From contig CAYGPI010000046.1 of assembly GCA_964351745.1 (NCBI GenBank), forward strand, positions 1-21,149: DNA of 21,149 bases. The letters run 5' to 3'. Below the pieces are notes generated by a model, which ran no database searches, had not been told where the DNA came from, and worked only from the letters and a program-made list of their open reading frames with translations. How positions within the stretch are numbered: position 1 is the first letter of the stretch; the number at the start of each line of letters is the position of its first letter. Made by a program: the position numbers and the translations under genes. Shown one piece after another: positions 1 through 5,360 of the stretch. The stretch comes from CAYNJF01 sp964351745 (GTDB lineage Bacteria > Pseudomonadota > Gammaproteobacteria > Berkiellales > Berkiellaceae).

Positions 1-102
1 CCAAAAATTGCCAGCAATAAATATGCCACAAATAATGCCGATAAATATGATTCAACGACTAAATTTGGTGGCTGGATATCTACTCATTTAAATAATAGCT
101 AA
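1..102 (+). CDS. C-terminal end of an unidentified protein (partial, enters from left edge)
   Basis: An open frame from the first base ends at a TAA at 100-102 and gives 33 residues ending in GGWISTHLNNS. The composition (Asn, Lys, Thr, Trp) is protein-like and no stop precedes it, so it is probably the 3' end of a gene on the plus strand. The piece is too short to assign to a family. The next gene begins 66 nt downstream on the same strand. Confidence 0.45.
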   Translation, partial: PKIASNKYATNNADKYDSTTKFGGWISTHLNNS

Positions 103-146
103 TAAGTTTTACTCGAATCTTTACTATACTCAAACTGATATATAGA

Positions 147-152
147 TATAAT
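147..152 (+). promoter_or_regulatory. Candidate -10 element before the 336-aa gene
   Basis: A perfect TATAAT lies 16 nt before the ATG at 169. I see no convincing -35 hexamer at 16-18 nt spacing, and the leader would be only about 10 nt with no clear Shine-Dalgarno sequence. The call rests on one hexamer in AT-rich DNA. Confidence 0.25.
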
Positions 153-168
153 GAGATTTTGATTTTTT

Positions 169-1179
169 ATGATGGATATAAAAACACCAGCTGAGAGGCA
201 GTTATATAGAATAATTGAATTAGGCCTAGCCCTTGACCCTATTGTTGAGATGGTTAATGCGTCAATTAGATATATTGATCCCAAGATTTCATCAGAGCAC
301 TTGAAGGCACTACAAGAACTTTTGGAAAAAATGCGAGATTGCATTCCTAAGGGTGTTTGCAATCTTCAGTCAAGAGAAGATAGTTCAGCTTTTTCATATT
401 TATTTATGGGTGAAGTGTTACCATCTGATATATTTAAAGAGTTAACAAACAAAAGTTCTAAAGTTTCTGTCGAAAGCATTTTGTCCCATCGAGATCTAAA
501 ATCACTTGATGAGCTTACAAATAAATTGAAAAAAACACTTCTAGAGATTCAAAATCAAGGTGCGATGGAACTTTTTGACTATTTAGGCCCTTTTATTTTT
601 CCTTCGCAGTTAGAAAATTTTAACATTATTTTTAATGAAGATTTAATAACTTATAAGTCAGGAGTTCAAAATTTATTGGCACAGTTCCAAGTTCGGCTGG
701 ATGAGAAGAATACTGAAGCCCCTAACCCCGATCAGGAAAACGCTAAAGAAGCAAGTTCCTCAAAAAAGTTAACATTCTATCAAAACATTAAAAGGAAACA
801 GCAACGTGAATCAAAGAAATTAACCACAAACCAGCAGGCGGTTTTAGAAGTGTGGGAAATGCAACAAAAACTTAGTGAGTATGTGTCTGCAGCAACACCT
901 CCAAGGGTCACATTTGAATTGTTAAAAAGTTATATTACGACTATGGAGGTAGAGCATGAACTTAATAGGCTACCGCCAGGACTAGATAAAGATTTTAAGC
1001 TGGTAGAGATGTCGCTTGATTTCATGAGGCAGCATATGACAGAGAAGGAATTTAAGACCACACTTGATGATATCAATCATGCGGTTAGTGACAATCTAAT
1101 AAGGCAGGGCCAAAAATCAACAACTGAATATCATATCGACCAAAAATACCCCGAAGCAGCTCGTCCCAAACATAGATGA
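169..1179 (+). CDS. Hypothetical helical protein, 336 aa
   Basis: I do not recognise this protein. There is no signal peptide or membrane segment. It is predicted by eye to be mostly alpha-helical, with charged heptad-like stretches (residues ~44-60, ~108-128 and ~215-245) separated by a Pro/Asn/Asp/Ser-rich linker around 180-200 (EAPNPDQENAKEASSS). The C-terminus is basic (ARPKHR). It starts ATG-ATG with no clear ribosome binding site, so the second ATG at 172 is equally possible. It is followed by a decayed transposon rather than a functional partner. In a Legionella-like genome, orphan soluble coiled-coil proteins of this size are often secreted effectors, but nothing in the sequence proves secretion. 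Confidence 0.75.
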   Translation: MMDIKTPAERQLYRIIELGLALDPIVEMVNASIRYIDPKISSEHLKALQELLEKMRDCIPKGVCNLQSREDSSAFSYLFMGEVLPSDIFKELTNKSSKVSVESILSHRDLKSLDELTNKLKKTLLEIQNQGAMELFDYLGPFIFPSQLENFNIIFNEDLITYKSGVQNLLAQFQVRLDEKNTEAPNPDQENAKEASSSKKLTFYQNIKRKQQRESKKLTTNQQAVLEVWEMQQKLSEYVSAATPPRVTFELLKSYITTMEVEHELNRLPPGLDKDFKLVEMSLDFMRQHMTEKEFKTTLDDINHAVSDNLIRQGQKSTTEYHIDQKYPEAARPKHR

Positions 1180-1278
1180 TTAAAACACTATCTAAGTCTA
1201 TCTCTATTTAATTATGAGTACGGTTGGGATTTCGTAAATAGTTACACTAGTTTTTTAAAGTTATATTTAATAGCTAAA

Positions 1279-1700
1279 AGGACAGGCACACACACTTCAC
1301 TTGATTTGACACTTTTAAAATTGATAGATAGTTTGTCTTCAAATAATCAGATAAAAGTATGATCTATGACACGAGCAAGAAAAGAACTTATCAATTTAGA
1401 AGTAACCTCTTACTACCATGTGGTTAGTCTATGTGTTCGAAGATCATTTCCTTATGGTGTTGATAAGGAAAGAGGTCAGGATTTTTCTCACAGAAAACAA
1501 TGGATTGTCGATAAGATGAAGTACCTTGCTAAGGTTTTTGCTATCGATATAGCAGCTATTGGTTTTCAGATCTAGTGCTTGTTCGATTTAATAAAGATTT
1601 CCAATGTTGAGGAATACTATTCCTGGTTGCAGGTCTAGGTAGAGATTTACATATTCGTTTGATCCGATAGCTTAGAAGCAGCGTAAGATGTGACTGTCCC
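1279..1700 (+). mobile_element. Decayed RAYT/IS200-like transposase unit with inverted ends
   Basis: A 12-bp sequence, AGGACAGGCACA (1279-1290), upstream of a broken RAYT transposase gene reappears inverted downstream as TGTGACTGTCCC (1689-1700), matching at 10 of 12 positions. RAYT genes (REP-associated tyrosine transposases) are typically single genes flanked by inverted REP-like hairpins that the enzyme recognises. Finding such a pair around a transposase fragment suggests these are the element's former ends. The exact boundaries are inferred. Confidence 0.45.
1366..1610 (+). pseudogene. N-terminal fragment of a REP-associated tyrosine transposase (IS200-like)
   Basis: The 69-residue frame 1366-1575 begins MTRARKELINLE, then has YYHVVSLCVRRSFPYG, then a HRKQWIVDKMKYLAKVFAIDIAA block. 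This is the recognisable start of the Y1 transposase family that normally continues into the HxH metal motif (MSNHYH-V-L) and a catalytic tyrosine. Here the frame stops right where MSNHYH should appear. A VLVRFNKD stretch resembling what follows that motif continues in another frame (1575-1610). The catalytic HxH and Tyr are absent, so the gene is dead. A full member would be about 150-230 residues or more. Confidence 0.7.
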
Positions 1701-1733
1701 TTTGGCGCTGGGGAAGCGTCTTACTGTCTTAAT

Positions 1734-1853
1734 CTAATAGAGCAACTGCACGCAATTTATCTTTTGGGCATATAACTTTCTGGTCATGATGTCTCCCTGA
1801 TTATGGGTGTTCAAACTCATAAACAATGTGTCCGGAAAATTAGGGGATGATCA
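1734..1853 (-). mobile_element. Possible terminal remnant of an IS3-type insertion sequence
   Basis: Read on the minus strand from 1853, the sequence begins TGATCATCCCC and continues through TTTTCCGGACACATTG, which resembles the ends of IS3-family elements (TGA...CCCC...TCCGGACA). It then reaches a good ribosome binding site (GGGAGA) and an ATG at 1787 that opens a frame of only 17 residues (MTRKLYAQKINCV...) before a stop at 1734. This looks like the upstream end and first codons of an IS transposase, with the rest deleted. The family assignment is from memory of end sequences and is moderate at best. Confidence 0.35.
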
Positions 1854-1905
1854 GTAAAGCCATAGCTATTAAATATAAACAAATCAATGGCTTACGTAAT
1901 TTGTA

Positions 1906-1977
1906 TGTGATATATTAATAACAACACAATATTGTGATATACTTATAACAACAATAGTCTGTGATAATATTATAACA
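1906..1977 (+). promoter_or_regulatory. Triple operator: three 18-bp repeats at a 27-bp period
   Basis: Three copies of TGTGATA-N4-(T/A)ATAACA lie at 1906-1923, 1933-1950 and 1960-1977, each start exactly 27 bp after the last, with 9-nt spacers. Each copy is an imperfect dyad (TGTkATA...TATmACA), the shape of a dimeric HTH repressor site. The third copy includes the A of the kinase ATG at 1977. The adjacent operon encodes an HTH protein, so the simplest reading is an autoregulatory operator array like those upstream of HipB-controlled toxin-antitoxin operons. A TAATAT at 1965-1970 could be the -10 of a promoter inside the array; it would start transcription close to the ATG. Confidence 0.65.
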
Positions 1978-2879
1978 TGAATATTTGCTTCAAATGTAAA
2001 CAAAACATCTCTGAACCAGTAATTTATGGGTTGCACCATACATGCTTTACAGAATGGTTTAATCACACAGAGACAGAGTTTATGGATTTAGATCCCCAAA
2101 AAACTGCTCCTACAAACTCTAGCCCTGAAATAGAAAAGCAAAAAGATACTTTTTTTCATGGTAGATACCTGAAATATTCTGCGCGCCTAGGCCAGGCTGA
2201 GTACATTCTTAAAGTACAAGAACAACAATACCCTGAGCTTCCATTAGTAGAATACTTATGCAATCAAATTGCTGCAGAGTTAAGAATTGAAGTTCCCCCA
2301 CATTACTTGATTGATTTTAATGGTCGCATAACTTTCGTAACACGTAACTTCATGCAAGACTATTCAGGTACATTAAACCACATATACAGATATATTCAGC
2401 CAGGGGATAGTCACTATAATTGCGAAGTGATAGCTAACATGATCATAGAAAAAACTGGTAGGCTAGCTGATGTAGTAAAATTCGTAGAAACTTGTTTATT
2501 TGATGCTCTTATTGGAAATAACGATAGGCATGGCCGAAATATAGGAATTATTGAGACCTCATCCACAAAGAAAGTAGCACCCATGTATGACAACCCTTCC
2601 TGCATCGGCACTGAAGAAGAATTTTTCTTAAAATCTGACATTAATCCCAGTGGGTGTATATGGACAAAAGATAGCAAACATCCTAAAGCAATAGATTATA
2701 TAACAGAGTTTTGCAGATTAGGCTATGAGTCAATAGTTCACCAATTTAGCAAACGTATTATTACCAAATCATCAAAGATAATAGATTTAACAAAAAATGC
2801 AACACTTTCACCATTGCGAAAAAAGGCATTAATTGCGTTGATCCAAAAGCGTGTGCAGGAGTTTGAAAATGGTAGATAA
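1977..2879 (+). CDS. HipA-family serine/threonine kinase core with N-terminal zinc finger (toxin-like)
   Basis: The protein has 300 residues. Residues 1-28 form a small zinc-finger-like module (C4-x2-C7 ... H20-x2-C23). A ~30-residue linker follows, then a HipA-type kinase fold from ~58. Visible motifs are a GRYLKYSARLGQAEYILKV nucleotide-loop region with K79 as the likely ATP-binding lysine, the PELPLVEYLCNQIA helix typical of HipA, the catalytic loop GNNDRHGRNIG (180-190; D183, N188), and the metal-binding YDN (D205) in APMYDNPS. HipA kinases phosphorylate translation factors such as glutamyl- or tryptophanyl-tRNA synthetase and stop growth; the target here is unknown. The HipA N-subdomain 1 is missing and is encoded by the next gene, which resembles the HipT/HipS split. 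No Shine-Dalgarno is visible and the start codon overlaps an operator repeat, suggesting tight, weak or leaderless expression. Confidence 0.8.
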   Translation: MNICFKCKQNISEPVIYGLHHTCFTEWFNHTETEFMDLDPQKTAPTNSSPEIEKQKDTFFHGRYLKYSARLGQAEYILKVQEQQYPELPLVEYLCNQIAAELRIEVPPHYLIDFNGRITFVTRNFMQDYSGTLNHIYRYIQPGDSHYNCEVIANMIIEKTGRLADVVKFVETCLFDALIGNNDRHGRNIGIIETSSTKKVAPMYDNPSCIGTEEEFFLKSDINPSGCIWTKDSKHPKAIDYITEFCRLGYESIVHQFSKRIITKSSKIIDLTKNATLSPLRKKALIALIQKRVQEFENGR

Positions 2880-3516
2880 AAGCAAAGAGATATCAAAAAT
2901 AACTGCGGTAGATGTCTATCTAGAAAAACGGAAATCGCGAAAATACGTAGGTCAGCTATCATGTGAAAATGATAAGTTTATATTTGAGTATAATGACTTA
3001 TATCTTTTTGATGAGATGTCAATAGCTGTTGGCCCCGATCTCCCTTTAAGCAAGAAAAAATTTGTTTCAAACGATCTATTTCAATCATTTGAAGACAGAA
3101 TTCCATCAAAAAGAAATCCTGCCTACACAGAATATTGCGAAATGGTTGGGATCAAGCCATCTGAAAATAACCCTCTTATATTAGTCGCTACCCTCGGACA
3201 AAAAGGACCATCTTCATTTATTTTCTCTCCAGCACCAATAAATGCTATTACCCATGAGGACATTGCTTCCTTTAGAAAAAATTTAAATTTGACGGTGAGG
3301 GAATTCAGCGAGTTATTTGATTTTTCGCCTGCCACAATTAATCGTATAGAAAAGAAATCTATCTGTGGAAAAGAATCAATGAAACGACTTGAGATATATA
3401 TTCTATTCCCAGAGGCTGCTATTTATGAAGTAAAGAAAAATCGCTTCAAAGTTAATGATGATAAAACAAAGCATGTATTCCGAGTTCTATTTAACAAAAT
3501 AAATGAGAAAGATTAA
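2869..3516 (+). CDS. HipS-like (HipA N-subdomain 1) domain fused to a HipB-like HTH, putative antitoxin and repressor
   Basis: The protein has 215 residues. Residues ~11-120 resemble the HipA N-terminal subdomain (ITAVDVYLEKRKSRKYVGQL, a PLSL-like DLPLSKKK, then FEDRIPSKRNPAYTEYCEMVGI). Residues ~128-175 are a helix-turn-helix (THEDIASFRKNLNLTVREF ... FSPATINRIEKK) like HipB/XRE proteins. The ATG at 2869 is chosen because AGGAG sits 7 nt upstream (2857-2861); a GTG at 2851 would place that site inside the gene. It overlaps the kinase gene by 11 bp, so translation is probably coupled. Inferred role: bind the kinase through the HipS-like part and repress the operon through the HTH at the triple operator. 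The strong binding site, against none for the kinase, would favour antitoxin excess. Confidence 0.72.
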   Translation: MVDKSKEISKITAVDVYLEKRKSRKYVGQLSCENDKFIFEYNDLYLFDEMSIAVGPDLPLSKKKFVSNDLFQSFEDRIPSKRNPAYTEYCEMVGIKPSENNPLILVATLGQKGPSSFIFSPAPINAITHEDIASFRKNLNLTVREFSELFDFSPATINRIEKKSICGKESMKRLEIYILFPEAAIYEVKKNRFKVNDDKTKHVFRVLFNKINEKD

Positions 3517-3842
3517 TTTCTTAGCAAGCTAATGAGCATCGAAGAAGATTAAGGGGTAAGGTGTAGTGGTTTAATGACCCCTCTCAATTGGCTCAAAATG
3601 CCACCCGTCTCAACCTGGAAGCTCCCTCCTTAATGAATCGTTGAGCTCACTGTTAAATTGTTAAGATATCAATTTATTTTATAGGGTTTCTAAATGATTA
3701 GATCGTTACTAGACTATGTAACTTGGTCAAGACATACAGCTGGTACTAACCCTCGGGCAGGCGCAGCTGTATGTGCGATGAAATGTTGCGCATGATCAGT
3801 GTAGAAGATAAAATTACCTTGATGATAAATAATTAAGGTTAA
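3517..3842. other. Intergenic gap with no gene; possible IS debris and a hairpin
   Basis: This 326-nt stretch has no credible reading frame. The first half (about 3552-3640), with TGACCCCTCTCAATTGGCTC followed by AAAATGCCACCC, has the flavour of the ends of IS21-type elements (GGCTCAA and TGACCCC motifs), but I cannot define termini or a transposase. The second half carries a perfect 11-bp inverted repeat (listed separately). AAGG at 3835-3838 is the ribosome binding site for the downstream gene. Confidence 0.4.
3732..3774. repeat. Perfect 11-bp inverted repeat with 21-nt loop
   Basis: ACATACAGCTG (3732-3742) is repeated inverted as CAGCTGTATGT (3764-3774). The loop (3743-3763) is GC-rich, unlike the surrounding DNA. 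There is no U-tract on either side, so it is not a standard terminator. It could be a REP-like or IS-derived hairpin, a structured 5' leader of the next gene, or a repressor site. Confidence 0.5.
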
Positions 3843-4466
3843 ATGATGAGTGGATCTAAGGATACTTCAAAGACTAGGATAAGCTACAAGTGCCTTCGTG
3901 GTGAATCTAGTCAAAAGTTCGCACCTCAAATCGCAAAATTGCGCACAGAGCTATACCAAAATTTCCCTTATTTATATAAAGGTAATGAAAAGCAAGAAGA
4001 AAAATATCTTGAAAAATTTTTAGAAGCTACAAATGCTTTCATAGTTTTAGCCTTGCATCAAGATAGTGTTGTTGGCATAGCTACCGCTTTGCCACTCGTA
4101 GATGCCTATGAAGAATGCCAACAAGCATTTCTTAGCAAGGGATATGCCATTGATAAGTTATATTATCTTGCTGATTTTTTAGTACAGACGGAGTTCCAAT
4201 CTAAGGGAATAGGGAAAGAATTTTTCCGATTATGTGAAAACGAAGCGAATCAAAGCAGTTTTACTTCTAATGTGTTTATGTGTGTACAAAGAGACAAAAA
4301 TGACTCTAGACAACCAAAAGACTATATCGAACATAGTAAAATCTTTAAAGCATGTGGCTATGATAACATTGAAGGGGTGTCATGCGAGTTCTCTTGGCCT
4401 CAATGGCCATCTGGTGAAGAAACAACAAACACAATGACTTTTTGGCAAAAAGAAATGATAGCATGA
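3843..4466 (+). CDS. GNAT-family N-acetyltransferase, 207 aa
   Basis: This is a stand-alone GNAT domain. The acetyl-CoA-binding motif A is visible as YYLADFLVQTEFQSKGIGKEF (Q-S-K-G-I-G, residues ~121-126) after a beta-strand rich in hydrophobics (FIVLALHQDSVVGIATALPL), and the C-terminal strand-helix region carries HSKIFKACGYDN. Proteins of this kind transfer an acetyl group from acetyl-CoA to an amine on a small molecule or protein; the substrate cannot be read from sequence. It has no signal peptide. There are two in-frame starts, ATG 3843 and ATG 3846. The AAGG at 3835-3838 is 4 nt from the first and 7 nt from the second, so the second is slightly better placed. It seems monocistronic. Confidence 0.8.
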   Translation: MMSGSKDTSKTRISYKCLRGESSQKFAPQIAKLRTELYQNFPYLYKGNEKQEEKYLEKFLEATNAFIVLALHQDSVVGIATALPLVDAYEECQQAFLSKGYAIDKLYYLADFLVQTEFQSKGIGKEFFRLCENEANQSSFTSNVFMCVQRDKNDSRQPKDYIEHSKIFKACGYDNIEGVSCEFSWPQWPSGEETTNTMTFWQKEMIA

Positions 4467-4628
4467 ACCGTGCCATCTGATATTTGATCCTAAGATAGAA
4501 GGTTGGTTTGCAAGTCATGCCTATTGAGTAAGCAACAGAAAGCAGGTATGACGTATTTAACGATGATCATTTGAAATTTAGGCATGATGTCAGTCATTTT
4601 ATAGACTCGATAGAAGTTTAAATGAAGC

Positions 4629-4652
4629 TCTCTCAGGCAAAAGCCTGAGAGA
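4629..4652. terminator. Strong hairpin between convergent genes
   Basis: A perfect 10-bp stem, TCTCTCAGGC (4629-4638) with GCCTGAGAGA (4643-4652), closes a 4-nt AAAA loop. It sits 3' of both the plus-strand acetyltransferase gene and the minus-strand secreted-protein gene (which ends at 4668), where a bidirectional transcription end is expected. Neither side has a long U-tract, so its efficiency as an intrinsic terminator is uncertain. Confidence 0.5.
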
Positions 4653-4667
4653 AAATCCAAAGATATA

Positions 4668-4937
4668 TCATCTGTCTCTCATGATGCCAGAGTTCACTTC
4701 GGGATTAGGCTCAACATCATCTCCGTGGTGTTGGATGTCAGATTCAGGCGAACCGGCTGCTTTGTCGCCAATGATGGCTTTATTTGCCGTCGCTTCTTCA
4801 ATGCCTAAATCCTGGCGCATGCCTGGGTCACTACCTGGCCCCACGCCACCTCCACGCTCACCTGAACTTGTTGCAAAGGCCAGAGTACTTAGCAGCGTGC
4901 TAATTATGAGTAAAGCGTATGTATGTTTTTTCTTCAT
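4668..4937 (-). CDS. Small secreted protein of unknown function, 89 aa
   Basis: It begins MKKKHTYALLIISTLLSTLAFA, a classic Sec signal peptide with a probable cleavage after AFA (residue ~22). The mature part is about 67 residues, Gly/Asp/Glu-rich and acidic, starting TSSGERGGGVGPGSDPGM, with no cysteines and probably disordered. A good ribosome binding site (GAGGT) precedes the start, complementary to 4941-4946. It is more likely real than the overlapping plus-strand frame because of the signal peptide and this site. I do not recognise a family; a periplasmic or exported small protein is the most I can say. Confidence 0.7.
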   Translation of the reverse strand: MKKKHTYALLIISTLLSTLAFATSSGERGGGVGPGSDPGMRQDLGIEEATANKAIIGDKAAGSPESDIQHHGDDVEPNPEVNSGIMRDR

Positions 4938-4989
4938 GATGACCTCACTATTCGAAAAAAGAAGCTGTTGTTATTACCAGTATAACTAG

Positions 4990-5360
4990 GTAAGTTTAAC
5001 AACTCATTTTTACTGTACTGTATATATAATCTAATTAATAGTTGAACTGCACGATTTGGTTTTGTTGTGCGGCGTCGAAAGATGCGAACATATGGGAAAG
5101 GCATGTCATCATTAAGAGTAATCTTCCAACATTTATATATGTGTAGTTATGTAAGAGATCATCTTAAGTAGCCGCCATGTCCGATGCTGACTTAGCTCCT
5201 TTTAAGGTGATAACAAGTTTTCAAAATTGAGAGCATTATTAAACTATGGGTTGTGCTTATGTAGTTTGGACTATGATAGTCTCTGAGTGCTCCAAGATTT
5301 TGTGCTAGCCATCAGTCATCAATAGTGGTCTTGTTTCCTTTGTGGCCATCACTGTGGATG
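4990..5360. other. Intergenic gap with no gene
   Basis: This stretch separates the 5' side of the small secreted-protein gene from the 3' end of the 778-aa gene, both on the minus strand. I see no reading frame with coding character. It must hold the promoter of the small gene (an AT-rich zone at 5010-5040) and the transcript end of the large gene. The only structure I noted is a short palindrome, GACTATGATAGTC (5269-5281), too small to interpret. Confidence 0.4.

Noticed and set aside
1906..1977. Three evenly spaced repeats as a possible CRISPR array
   Set aside because: The repeats are only 18 bp with 9-nt similar spacers and overlap a start codon; an operator array fits far better.
2851..2868. 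GTG at 2851 as the start of the HipS-HTH gene
   Set aside because: It would place the good AGGAG site inside the coding region; ATG 2869 is 7 nt downstream of that site.
3732..3774. Integron attC site
   Set aside because: The hairpin lacks the GTTRRRY/RYYYAAC core sites and no integrase or cassette array is nearby.
4681..4989. Plus-strand frame of 102 aa opposite the small secreted protein
   Set aside because: Its composition is that of an antisense shadow, and the minus-strand frame has a signal peptide and ribosome binding site.
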